From the NCBI RefSeq assembly GCF_000744115.1, contig NZ_JQLG01000004.1:992001-1056000 (forward strand): DNA of 64,000 bases, read 5' to 3'. The position numbers and the translations under genes are program-made. This stretch comes from Carnobacterium alterfunditum DSM 5972. Its GTDB lineage: Bacteria; Bacillota; Bacilli; Lactobacillales; Carnobacteriaceae. The notes below the pieces were generated by a model. That model searched no databases. It saw nothing but the letters and a program-made list of their open reading frames with translations, and was not told the origin of the DNA. Below are positions 14,208 through 21,789 of this stretch, piece after piece. Within the stretch, counting starts at the first letter, position 1; each line of letters begins with the position of its first letter.

Positions 14208-15872
14208 TTAAACTGAACGAGGGTCAATCGCCATTGGGATATCTTTTACTTTTTCCCATTCTTCCCCTTCAAGACGATAACCAGTTCCAGGTCCCATGTA
14301 ATCGTTGCAGTCATTAACTGCTGAAATAACATTGAACTGATCATCAAAAATTGCTGCTGTTTGTAAAAAGTCTCCAGCAACACGCTGTTTCAACATACTT
14401 AACATACTTTCAGCGACATCTTTAAATCCTGCTTTAGCTAATGCTTTAACAAGATCTACACCTGTAATATTGCGATTCAATAATTCTTGTGCTGCTTTCA
14501 TATCTTCAACAAGATTACGATCAGGCATATCTTTAGAGCCGTGAGCATAGGTTGCTGCTTCTACTTCTTCATCAGTAATTTTTGGAAGATCTAGTTCATC
14601 AAAAATTGCTTGAATAGCACGAGCTGCTTTATTACGTACTTTGATAGTTTCTTCTTCTGTAACTGGACGAAGACCTCCATCAACCTTTAAATCACGTTGA
14701 AAAACTAAATAATCATCAATATCTTCTATATCTGTATTTGAACCAGCAAACATATTATCATAATTAGGAACTGCTGAAAAACCACAAGAGATAATATCAG
14801 TACCTGGCAAAAATTGACACATTAGCTTCTCAGTACGGCGCATATCGGAATGAGAAAACGCTTGGTCATTTCCTGAAGCAACTTCTAGGTCTAACAAAAC
14901 ACAGATTAGGTTTTCTGCTAACACTTCACGTATTCCTGTTGGAACTGCACCTGGGATACCAATACAACTTACAGCACCATTTTGTAACCCTTGAACACCG
15001 CTAGCTTTTGTAATGAAAATACAACGTGCTTCAAGATATAACATTGATTTTCCTTCTGCATATCCCATCATAACTTCAGATCCCGCTCCAGATGTAAAAC
15101 GCATTTTCAATCCACGAGATGCATAACAAGATGCTAAGAATCCTTTAGACCAAGGTGTGTCGTCTCCATCTGTAAACACTGGTTCTGTACCATATACAGA
15201 TATTGTTTCAGCATATGACGTAAAACCACGCATACCTAAATCAAGTTCTGCAGCTTCTTCTACTGAACATTGTGTTAATACTCCTGGTCGTCCAACTTGT
15301 GACCCAACTAAAATTGAAATAGCATTAAATGGTGCATAACGACCAACAGCAACGGTTGTTTCTTGCTCGGCAAAGCCTCGGAAAGCACCTTCTGCTGCAT
15401 CTGCTGCAATTTGAACGGGATTATCACGTAAATTAGTAACATGTGATTGTGTAGCTGGGCGTCTTCTTGAATGCATTTTTTGCATCGACATCATCATCTC
15501 GACAACATTCATTTGACTGACAACCTCAACAATTTTAGCTGGTGTCATAGAAGTTGTTAAATCAATAATAATCGAACGCGAAATATTAGGATCACACAAC
15601 ATATTAGCCAATTTTACTGAATCCATTGCCAAAACTTTCTCGGCATTATCTTTTTCAATACCATAGTCTGCTATATAATAATCAATTAAATCAAAATCTT
15701 CACGTCTTTTTCCGTCAAGTTCTGTAATAATCCCATTTTCAATCTTAATGCTAGGTTTTGGATCATTTGGACTTTCCATGGCGATAAAACCTTCTTCTAT
15801 CCATTCCTTTACAAAACCATCTTTATGGATCGGACGTTTTTCTAATACTTCAAATCGTTTTGATCTTTTCAT
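14208..15872 (-). CDS. pduC: Adenosylcobalamin-dependent diol/glycerol dehydratase large (alpha) subunit
   Basis: The protein has 554 residues, the same length as Salmonella PduC, and starts MKRSKRFEVLEKRPIHKDGF. Conserved TIM-barrel stretches include 'MQKMHSRRRPATQSHVTN', 'GSEVMMGYAEGKSMLYLEAR', 'GVQGLQNGAVSCIGIPGAVP' and 'GNDQAFSHSDMRR'. Substrate and K+ ligands seen in diol dehydratase structures (His and Glu in these blocks, and the DQ pair) are present. It dehydrates 1,2-propanediol or glycerol to propanal or 3-hydroxypropionaldehyde. Sequence alone does not settle the preferred substrate; the neighbouring 1,3-propanediol dehydrogenase points to glycerol. Confidence 0.95.
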   Translation of the reverse strand: MKRSKRFEVLEKRPIHKDGFVKEWIEEGFIAMESPNDPKPSIKIENGIITELDGKRREDFDLIDYYIADYGIEKDNAEKVLAMDSVKLANMLCDPNISRSIIIDLTTSMTPAKIVEVVSQMNVVEMMMSMQKMHSRRRPATQSHVTNLRDNPVQIAADAAEGAFRGFAEQETTVAVGRYAPFNAISILVGSQVGRPGVLTQCSVEEAAELDLGMRGFTSYAETISVYGTEPVFTDGDDTPWSKGFLASCYASRGLKMRFTSGAGSEVMMGYAEGKSMLYLEARCIFITKASGVQGLQNGAVSCIGIPGAVPTGIREVLAENLICVLLDLEVASGNDQAFSHSDMRRTEKLMCQFLPGTDIISCGFSAVPNYDNMFAGSNTDIEDIDDYLVFQRDLKVDGGLRPVTEEETIKVRNKAARAIQAIFDELDLPKITDEEVEAATYAHGSKDMPDRNLVEDMKAAQELLNRNITGVDLVKALAKAGFKDVAESMLSMLKQRVAGDFLQTAAIFDDQFNVISAVNDCNDYMGPGTGYRLEGEEWEKVKDIPMAIDPRSV

Positions 15873-15890
15873 TCTATAATCCCTCCTATA

Positions 15891-16025
15891 AGCGGTGATT
15901 AACCCTTGACCAATTTTTTATTGTCCTGTTAATGTTACATTAGCTGCTTTTAACATTGCATTCGTTGCTTTGATTGATGCAATTAAACCACGTGTTTCAA
16001 TTAAGCCTAATGCTTTTTGTTGCAT
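15891..16025 (-). pseudogene. pduA: Bacterial microcompartment shell protein (PduA/PduJ-like), truncated
   Basis: ATG 16025 follows GGGGGAAG and the frame reads [20 protein letters not shown], then [15 protein letters not shown] and TAA. This is the N-terminal half of a BMC-domain hexamer (LG.IET.GL....A.DAM.KAANV.L.G). In frame after the stop comes KIGQGLITAY, where intact shell proteins read 'EKIG.GLVTV', so a GAA codon appears to have become TAA. The C-terminal half of the domain is then deleted up to the pduC ribosome binding site. The gene cannot make a shell tile, although its start and ribosome binding site are preserved. Confidence 0.85.
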
Positions 16026-16088
16026 AACTTACTTCCCCCATTCAAACTAATTTCTTATGAGGGTAAATAATAAACACAAAAATATTTT

Positions 16089-17258
16089 TTATGCTTCATA
16101 TGCTTTTTGAAATAGTTTTATGATATCATCCTTGTTACCAACTCTAGGGTTAGAAAAAGCATTACCATCTTTCAATGCATTTATTGCCATCTGATCAAAA
16201 TCTTCTGGCAAAGCACCCAGAGACTTGATATTTGTTGGTATACCAACATCTTCAGAAATAAGAATCATCGCTTCAATAGCTTTATCGGCAGCTTCCCTAA
16301 CGGATAATCCTGCAATATTCTCACCTAGTAATTCTGCAATATCAGAAAAACGCTCTGGATTACTAATAATATTCCATTTTTCAACAGTGGGCATCAACAC
16401 AGCACAACACACTCCATGAGGAGCATCGTACTGCCCACCTAATTGATGAGCCATTGCATGAACATAACCTAGGTCTGCATTATTGAAAGCCATTCCAGCT
16501 AAAATTGAAGCATAGGCCATATTGGTTCTTGCTTCTACGTCATGTCCATTAGCTACGGCACGTCTTAGATATTTACTAATTAATTTTATTCCTTGAATCG
16601 CTTGGGCGTCTGTAATTGGATTTCTATTTACTGATACATACGATTCTACACAGTGTGTTAAGGCATCCATACCTGTGGCAGCAGTTAGGGCTGTCGGAAT
16701 ATCCAGCATGAGCATTGGATCATTAAAGGAAACTAATGGGACGTTTCTCCAAGAAACAACAACAAATTTCAAATGAGTTTCTTCATTGGTTATAACCGCA
16801 TGTCGTGTAATTTCTGAGGCCGTTCCAGCTGTTGTATTTACAGCCATTAGCGGTGGCAAAGGATTTTCTAATGTTTCAATTCCGGCAAGGGCTGGTAGGT
16901 CATCACCATTTGATAAAACAATACCAATTCCTTTTCCACAATCATGAGATGATCCACCACCTATCGTAATGATTGAATCACAATGATTATCCATATATAT
17001 CTTTTTACCTTCTTTAACATTCCTTATTTTCGGGTTTGGTTCTACACCATCAAAAATCACGTATGCAATATCAGCTTTCAGTAAAGAACTTTCTGCTTGT
17101 TTAACTGGCCCGTTATCTAAGTTTCTTAAGAAAGCATCTGTTACAATCAATACTTTTTTCATATTCAACATTTTTGCTCTTTCTCCGACCTTTTCAACTA
17201 CACCAGGACCAAAGAAATTTACATTAGGCATCATAAAATCATAATTATTTTTCAACAT
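16089..17258 (-). CDS. dhaT: Iron-dependent 1,3-propanediol dehydrogenase
   Basis: A 389-residue group III alcohol dehydrogenase. The NAD-binding motif is IGGGSSHDCGKGIG (about 99-112) and Fe ligands are Asp198, His202 (TGMDALTHC), His267 and His281 (GYVHAMAHQLGG, DAPHG). The start MLKNNYDFMMPNVNFFGPG is DhaT-like. It reduces 3-hydroxypropionaldehyde made by the downstream dehydratase to 1,3-propanediol and reoxidises NADH, so it acts as an electron sink. It is the first intact gene of the operon, behind a gldA/dhaM scar. No CoA-acylating aldehyde dehydrogenase was found nearby. Confidence 0.93.
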   Translation of the reverse strand: MLKNNYDFMMPNVNFFGPGVVEKVGERAKMLNMKKVLIVTDAFLRNLDNGPVKQAESSLLKADIAYVIFDGVEPNPKIRNVKEGKKIYMDNHCDSIITIGGGSSHDCGKGIGIVLSNGDDLPALAGIETLENPLPPLMAVNTTAGTASEITRHAVITNEETHLKFVVVSWRNVPLVSFNDPMLMLDIPTALTAATGMDALTHCVESYVSVNRNPITDAQAIQGIKLISKYLRRAVANGHDVEARTNMAYASILAGMAFNNADLGYVHAMAHQLGGQYDAPHGVCCAVLMPTVEKWNIISNPERFSDIAELLGENIAGLSVREAADKAIEAMILISEDVGIPTNIKSLGALPEDFDQMAINALKDGNAFSNPRVGNKDDIIKLFQKAYEA

Positions 17259-17287
17259 ATCTATTCCCCTATTCTTCTTATATTTTT

Positions 17288-17578
17288 TTATTTATCAATC
17301 TGCATTTCTTTTAGTTGCTCTTCAACAGCCTCTTGAGTAACGTCAGCTTATAAAAGTGCCGCTGCAGTATAAGAGACTTCAACAATTGGAACATCATAAA
17401 TCGTAATCGATTTATTGCTAAGTTCTTTTACCATTTCCAAGTTCACTTTAGCACTACCTAAATCATAAAAAGCTAATAGATGATCAGACGAATGATTGTT
17501 AACTAATTCACGAACGGTAGCAAAACTTATTGCAATCTCATAAACGTGAGAGATAATAATAATAACGGTTTTTGTCAT
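17288..17578 (-). pseudogene. dhaM: DhaM (PTS-type dihydroxyacetone kinase phosphotransfer subunit) remnant
   Basis: The minus strand reads MTKTVIIIISHVYEIAISFA, then NNHSSDHLLAFYDLGSAKV and IYDVPIVEVSYTAAALL with a TAA, continuing in frame as ADVTQEAVEEQLKEMQIDK. These are the start, middle and end of the EIIA-Man-like DhaM domain. About 25 residues between the active-site His region and the 'VNNHSSD' part are missing, and an internal stop cuts the C-terminus. It directly follows a glycerol dehydrogenase fragment, so both were joined by a deletion of the genes between them. Confidence 0.75.
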
Positions 17579-17581
17579 TGT

Positions 17582-17738
17582 CCAGCTGTTTTGTCCAACT
17601 TGTCTTGAACCCGTTAGATATCGCCCGGCTTCCCGATAACTAATGCAGATTCACCAAAGGATTTAATATAAAAATCTAAATTTAATAACTCGTTTCTCCT
17701 TGGACATATTTCGTTGGACTAATAAATGCTTTTCTCAT
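17582..17738 (-). pseudogene. gldA: N-terminal fragment of glycerol dehydrogenase
   Basis: ATG 17738 behind AGGAGG opens MRKAFISPTKYVQGE, the conserved start of GldA/DhaD. After a one-base shift the frame reads ELLNLDFYIKSFGESALVI, then GKPGDI, a stop codon, and RVQDKLDKTAG. The remaining 85% of the gene is missing and the sequence runs straight into dhaM. The promoter and ribosome binding site of a former dha operon are therefore kept and may now drive the dhaT-pdu genes. Confidence 0.75.
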
Positions 17739-17842
17739 TTCTATTCCTCCTATTTTTTAAAATATTTGATTCATAAAATGATCTAACAAACAACTTAGTA
17801 AAATGATGCATGACTTCCTTTAGGACTGAATAAAGCTTAACA

Positions 17843-17884
17843 AGTAAGCGTAACCATTTCAACAGACAAAAGATTCTCTTTGTC
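17843..17884. promoter_or_regulatory. Possible cre site and inverted repeat upstream of the dha/pdu operon
   Basis: AGTAAGCGTAACCA (17843-17856) agrees with the CcpA cre consensus (TGNAARCGNWWWCA) at 12 of 14 positions. GACAAAAGA-TT-CTCTTTGTC (17865-17884) is an inverted repeat with one mismatch. Both lie about 105-150 bp upstream of the gldA-fragment start, where the operon promoter should be. Catabolite control of glycerol fermentation would make sense, but neither site is strong. Confidence 0.35.
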
Positions 17885-18067
17885 CGCTTCAATTATTTTG
17901 AAGCAAGACGTATAGTAGATTGAATAGTAGTTTCAACGAGAAAATAGAAGCTAAATTGTATGACTTAGAAAAATGATTCCAGTCGATACATAACTATGCA
18001 GGTGGGGATCCGGGTTATATTATGTAGTTTATTTCAAAGCATATCGAAATGCGTTTAAAAACAAAAA

Positions 18068-18099
18068 AAAGAGACAAAGCCGATACAACTTTGTCTCTT
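18068..18099 (-). terminator. Terminator of the DUF697 gene
   Basis: AAGAGACAAAG, a 9-nt loop and CTTTGTCTCTT form a perfect 10-11 bp stem, followed on the minus strand by T8. Confidence 0.85.
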
Positions 18100-18122
18100 C
18101 AAGAAATTATTTACTATGAAAG

Positions 18123-18851
18123 TTATTTTTTATTCACTGATTTACTAGAATTTTGAAGTGATTTAAACAGCGCATGATACTGTCCTTTAAATGACATAGC
18201 TTGTTCGAAAATATCTTCCCCATCATTTAACATTTTTACGGTTACCCAACCTAAAGATTCTGTGACTGAACTAGCAACGGTCGCGTTAATTGCAGCACCC
18301 GCGACAGTCCCAACAGCCGGAATAAACTTCAGAATATTGCCAACTGCACTTCTACCTAAACCAACAACCAATAATTCCTTAGATAAGCTTTTACCTAGAC
18401 TTTCAGACCATGATTGGCCAAATATCTTATGTAAACGAGCCATCATTGTTAACTGGACTGGCACCAGCAAGAAAGCATCTGAAAAAGGAATAGGTGAAGA
18501 GCCGATAATAGCTGCTGTTAAAGACGCGGCATGAACAGTCTTATGACATTTTTTTCGCGTTTCTTCATCGACACCTTCCAAAAATGCCTCAAAAATATTA
18601 TCAAATTGATTTTTACTTTTATCTAGAGTTTTTTCAGCATGATCTCTTGATTTATCATAAGCATTAAGTATGATAGTTGCTGTTTTTTGCGGTAATCTTT
18701 TTAACACTTCTGAGAAAAATGATTCAAATTCATTTTCGCTTTGCTCCAGATCAATATCTGAAATTTCTATTTTAACCTGATCTTCTACTTTTTCTTTTTT
18801 CGGACGTCCCGTGCTACCAGTGAACGTTCTTTTTTTGAACAACTTTTCCAT
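18123..18851 (-). CDS. DUF697-family membrane-associated protein
   Basis: The start at ATG 18851 follows AAAGGTGGG; a longer frame to 18881 has no support. The N-terminal 60 residues are charged and low-complexity (KKRTFTGSTGRPKKEK, then Asp/Glu-rich). The C-terminal half has the DUF697 pattern: 'HAASLTAAIIGSSPIPFSDA', 'LVPVQLTMMARLHKIFG' and 'FIPAVGTVAGAAINATVASS' with helical hydrophobic segments. DUF697 domains accompany GTPases or stand alone in the membrane; their function is unclear. It forms a single-gene transcript ending in a strong terminator. Confidence 0.75.
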   Translation of the reverse strand: MEKLFKKRTFTGSTGRPKKEKVEDQVKIEISDIDLEQSENEFESFFSEVLKRLPQKTATIILNAYDKSRDHAEKTLDKSKNQFDNIFEAFLEGVDEETRKKCHKTVHAASLTAAIIGSSPIPFSDAFLLVPVQLTMMARLHKIFGQSWSESLGKSLSKELLVVGLGRSAVGNILKFIPAVGTVAGAAINATVASSVTESLGWVTVKMLNDGEDIFEQAMSFKGQYHALFKSLQNSSKSVNKK

Positions 18852-19034
18852 GATAATCCCACCTTTATAGTTATTAATCATTATAGAGCATGTAAATCTT
18901 GCGAATAGACTGGTACTTATTTATTCACTCAACCATATAATTGAAGTTATAAATCACACAAAGAGGTAGTATGTGTACCCTTATCTTTATGCCTTCTGGA
19001 TTTCGACTGAGACGGCTCACAACAGTACATATAT

Positions 19035-19442
19035 TTATTTAGATAGTTCAGGAGCTACAAGTTCTACTTTTATTCTATCTGGATCTTCAAAGTACACAGC
19101 GTAATGATTTCCACCTCCGGAAAATGGGTGGTGTTTTGTATAAAGAATAGGAATCCCTTTGTTTGTTAGTTTTTGAGTCATATCATCTACGTGTTGTCGT
19201 GAACTCGCATGAAAAGCTAAATGATTTAACCCTACATTTTTTCTATGGTACGAATTATCTGAAAAAGGCTCTTGTACTTGGACAAAAACAATGTAAGTCT
19301 CTTCTAATTTCCAACTTTGTCCATTTTCCCATTTTTGAAAAGAATGATATCCTAAATCCTCAAGAAACCATCCCCAAAAATCAGTAGATTTTTTTAAATC
19401 AGAAACATAGAGTTCAATATGATGAAGCAATCCTTTTGACAA
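19035..19442 (-). CDS. VOC (glyoxalase/bleomycin resistance-like) family protein
   Basis: A 135-residue protein with two beta-alpha-beta-beta-beta halves. The metal-binding candidates are His8 in 'LLHHIELYV', Glu in 'EETYIVFVQ', His in 'VGLNHLAFHA' and Glu in 'DRIKVELVAPE'. The size and these four positions fit small glyoxalase-like enzymes of the VOC superfamily. The substrate cannot be told. AAGGAGTGGTG precedes the start. Confidence 0.82.
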   Translation of the reverse strand: MSKGLLHHIELYVSDLKKSTDFWGWFLEDLGYHSFQKWENGQSWKLEETYIVFVQVQEPFSDNSYHRKNVGLNHLAFHASSRQHVDDMTQKLTNKGIPILYTKHHPFSGGGNHYAVYFEDPDRIKVELVAPELSK

Positions 19443-19479
19443 GAAGCACCACTCCTTTTTTTATTATTTGAATACATGA

Positions 19480-19610
19480 AATTACATAAAGTCGTGTATC
19501 CGAATCCCTTTATTAAAAGGGATTCTTTTTTTATTCGACCCTCCAATACACGATTACACGCTATACTGAATGAAATTATGTATCATTTTTGTGAGAAGAG
19601 AGGCTTTAAA
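19480..19610 (+). repeat. Leader module of the recombinase family, copy 2
   Basis: This is the counterpart of the leader at 2808-2958: ATACATGAAATTACATAA, TCGTGTAT, a perfect hairpin GAATCCCTTT-ATTA-AAAGGGATTC followed by T7, TACACGATTACACGC, ATTATGTATC and a GAGAGGCTTT ribosome binding site before the start codon. The hairpin looks like an intrinsic terminator placed in the leader of the recombinase gene, so expression may normally have needed antitermination or been kept low. Confidence 0.6.
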
Positions 19611-19691
19611 ATGCCTTACAACGTGCAACCATTACGAACACAACAAGAAATAAACGACTTTTTATTTTGTTTAAGACGCAATAAAAATGCG
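19611..19691 (+). pseudogene. Tyrosine recombinase N-terminal fragment, copy 2
   Basis: MPYNVQPLRTQQEINDFLFC then LRRNKNADQ closely matches the start of the recombinase pseudogene at 2959. The similarity stops abruptly at about 19691, where sequence of a decayed IS1380-type transposase on the other strand begins. Confidence 0.8.
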
Positions 19692-19692
19692 G

Positions 19693-20045
19693 ATCAGGTC
19701 AGAAAGATTCATGACAATAAAAACATGACGAAAGAGAAATTCGCCGGCTTCAAGTGTTTGACCATATACAGATCCAGTGCCAATTAGGCTACGTTTATGC
19801 TTGATAGGACGTTGAATGGTAATGAACTTCTCACTCTTCTTATTTTTTAATTATTACCGTAAAGCATTAACTTTTCAGCTATTTGACCTGATTTACGATT
19901 GTTTTTTAATTGAATCACATAGTGATCAGCCTTTGCTTCACGTAGATCATACAGGCCAGAAGCAACAAAACCACTATCTCCACGAACTACCAGTTCACTG
20001 TTAGGTAATGAATGATTGTAATGATCGGGTAGTGGCTAATATTTC
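19693..20045 (-). pseudogene. Decayed IS1380-family transposase fragment
   Basis: The minus-strand translation contains SELVVRGDSGFVASGLYDL, then REAKADHYVIQLKNNRKSGQ and IAEKL, and further on GEFLFRHVFIVMNLSD. These align with 'ILVRADSGFATPELYEL', 'NFYVIRLKSNRNLGKIAEQF' and 'RHEFIITNLSENL' of the intact IS1380 transposase at 23.4 kb. Frames are interrupted several times and both ends are missing. It is a different, older member of the same family, since the identity is only moderate. Confidence 0.75.
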
Positions 20046-20088
20046 CGCAACCTTTCTTTTTCACAAATCCCTTATAAAAATATAAGGT

Positions 20089-21078
20089 TTACTGGTCATA
20101 TATATTAATAAGCAACCTACCTATTACTTTTAAATCACGTTGTTCAGCAATACGATAACCACTTTTGGTTATATCCGGAAGGATGCCTTCTAAAATTTGA
20201 GTTATTTTTTCTTTGAAGTCGTAGATAGTAATTCCTTTATACACCGTTTCACCATCTGACAGCCAATCTTTATACACAGGAATGTCCCTGATCAAAACAG
20301 GTATTTTAGAAGCGAGAGCCTCAAGTAAGACTATGCCCTCCGTTTCCTCATGTGTCAGAAACAGGAATAAATCACTTCCGCAATAAGCATCTCTCAAATC
20401 ATTTCTATTTACATAGCCGGGGAAATGAAGATTTGGCAAAGAATTTTCAATTATTTCCCTTACTGAATGTGGGACAAGATGTGAGTTTGTATATCCAAAC
20501 CAGTAAAACTGATATTCCGGCATTTGCTCTGCTATCTTTACAAAGTCTAAAATACCTTTTCTTTCAATATAGTGCCCGACTGAGATGATTACTTTTTCTT
20601 GTTCTTTCAAGTCATATTTATCACGGAATCTCTTGCGTGCATCATAATTCCGTTCAAAATAATCAATATCAACTCCATTGGAAAGGCTAAATATAGGACG
20701 TTTTAATCCATAACTCTCTAATAACATTTTTGAATACTCTGTAGGTGTAATAACGATATCAGCACTATTATAGCAATAAATTATCCATTTTTTAAAAATT
20801 GGTGCAAGCAAATTTGAACCCCGAAAAGAATTTTTAAAATCTTCCATAGTAGAATGTGCATAGTAAATAACCTTTTTGCTTTTCCTCTTTGCCATTATGC
20901 TCATGATTCGGGAATCCGGAAAAATAGTATTAAGATGAATAATATCAAAATCATCTCTGCTATCCATAGTATAAGGAATACCCAATAGTTTTAAGGACTT
21001 TTCCTGTTGCCGCACCGCTTGTCCTATACCGCTTTTATTCACTATCTTCAAAGATCCGGAATACAATAAAACTTTCAT
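20089..21078 (-). CDS. Glycosyltransferase family 4 (GT-B), probable glycolipid synthesis
   Basis: A 329-residue GT4 protein. N-terminal Rossmann region 'MKVLLYSGSLKIVNKSGIG', then 'VIITPTEYSK'-like 'VITPTEYSKMLLESYGL', 'LSNGVDIDYFERNY', and the C-terminal donor site 'VISVGHYIERKGILDF' followed by the E-x7-E motif in 'EETEGIVLLEALASKIPV'. It resembles glucosyltransferases that act on diacylglycerol or glucosyl-diacylglycerol. A second GT4 and a DedA/VTT membrane protein lie just upstream on the same strand, a set typical of glycolipid or lipoteichoic-acid anchor synthesis. The exact acceptor is not known. Confidence 0.82.
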   Translation of the reverse strand: MKVLLYSGSLKIVNKSGIGQAVRQQEKSLKLLGIPYTMDSRDDFDIIHLNTIFPDSRIMSIMAKRKSKKVIYYAHSTMEDFKNSFRGSNLLAPIFKKWIIYCYNSADIVITPTEYSKMLLESYGLKRPIFSLSNGVDIDYFERNYDARKRFRDKYDLKEQEKVIISVGHYIERKGILDFVKIAEQMPEYQFYWFGYTNSHLVPHSVREIIENSLPNLHFPGYVNRNDLRDAYCGSDLFLFLTHEETEGIVLLEALASKIPVLIRDIPVYKDWLSDGETVYKGITIYDFKEKITQILEGILPDITKSGYRIAEQRDLKVIGRLLINIYDQ

Positions 21079-21198
21079 TTATCTTGCCATACAAAATAAA
21101 CATATTCTAGTATCATCATGCTTTTCCTCCTTCAATTAATTGAGCAGCCTAACTAACCATTGGAAAACAACGTTTAGTCCAAAACTATAGCCTGCTAT

Positions 21199-21729
21199 TC
21201 AAAATGGCTTTCCTAATAGAATGATCAGTGTAAATTTTAATAATGTCATTTTTGTTGTCCCTGCGAGATAACACAAAAAATCATCTGGAGCAATCGGGAA
21301 AATAATTGCTAGTGCAAATAAAACTGAAAAATTTTTATTTTCTGTCCATTTCATGTACTTGCCATGCAATCTAGGGATAAAGAGTGATTCAATTATTCGC
21401 ATACCATACCGTTTAGCAATCAAAAAAGCTAAAACCGATCCTGTACATATGCCAACATAGTTATAGATAAACCCCATTTGAGGCCCAAATATCACTAATC
21501 CACCGAGCATTCCGATTCCACCAGGTAAGATAGGAAACACAACTTGAATAGCTTGAAAAACAACAAATATGATTGGTGCCCATATACCAAATTTGTTAAG
21601 GTAGGCGTTTAGTGCACTTTCCGAGTAGAAAATTTTTGTATAAATACCGTAAACAATAAAAAATATGAATGCCACTGTAATTAAAACGGCCAAAACATCC
21701 ATTTTTTTCCTCTTGTTTTTACTTTCCAT
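21199..21729 (-). CDS. DedA/TVP38-family (VTT domain) membrane protein, C-terminally truncated by TGA
   Basis: The 176-residue product has membrane segments around residues 11-31, 47-70, 74-94, 137-155 and 162-174, and VTT-domain motifs 'PILPGGIGMLGGLVIFG', 'GSVLAFLIAKRYG' and 'FPIAPDDFLCYLAGTTKM'. The family transports or flips lipids such as undecaprenyl phosphate or phospholipids. The frame ends in TGA within 'LLGKPF', and in the same frame coding-like sequence (IAGYSFGLNVVFQWLVRLLN) continues to a TAA at 21136. The last 20 or so residues may therefore be lost by a nonsense change. It sits between two glycosyltransferase genes. Confidence 0.8.
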   Translation of the reverse strand: MESKNKRKKMDVLAVLITVAFIFFIVYGIYTKIFYSESALNAYLNKFGIWAPIIFVVFQAIQVVFPILPGGIGMLGGLVIFGPQMGFIYNYVGICTGSVLAFLIAKRYGMRIIESLFIPRLHGKYMKWTENKNFSVLFALAIIFPIAPDDFLCYLAGTTKMTLLKFTLIILLGKPF

Positions 21730-21789
21730 AAGCGATTACTCCTATTGTATTTATTGCGCACTATCCTAGTCAGATGTATCCCATAGCTT

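Noticed and set aside
17739-18060. Search for a cobalamin riboswitch upstream of the dha/pdu operon
   Set aside because: No B12-box-like conserved core was found in this region or upstream of the DUF4430/ECF genes. A weak cre-like site is all I can support.
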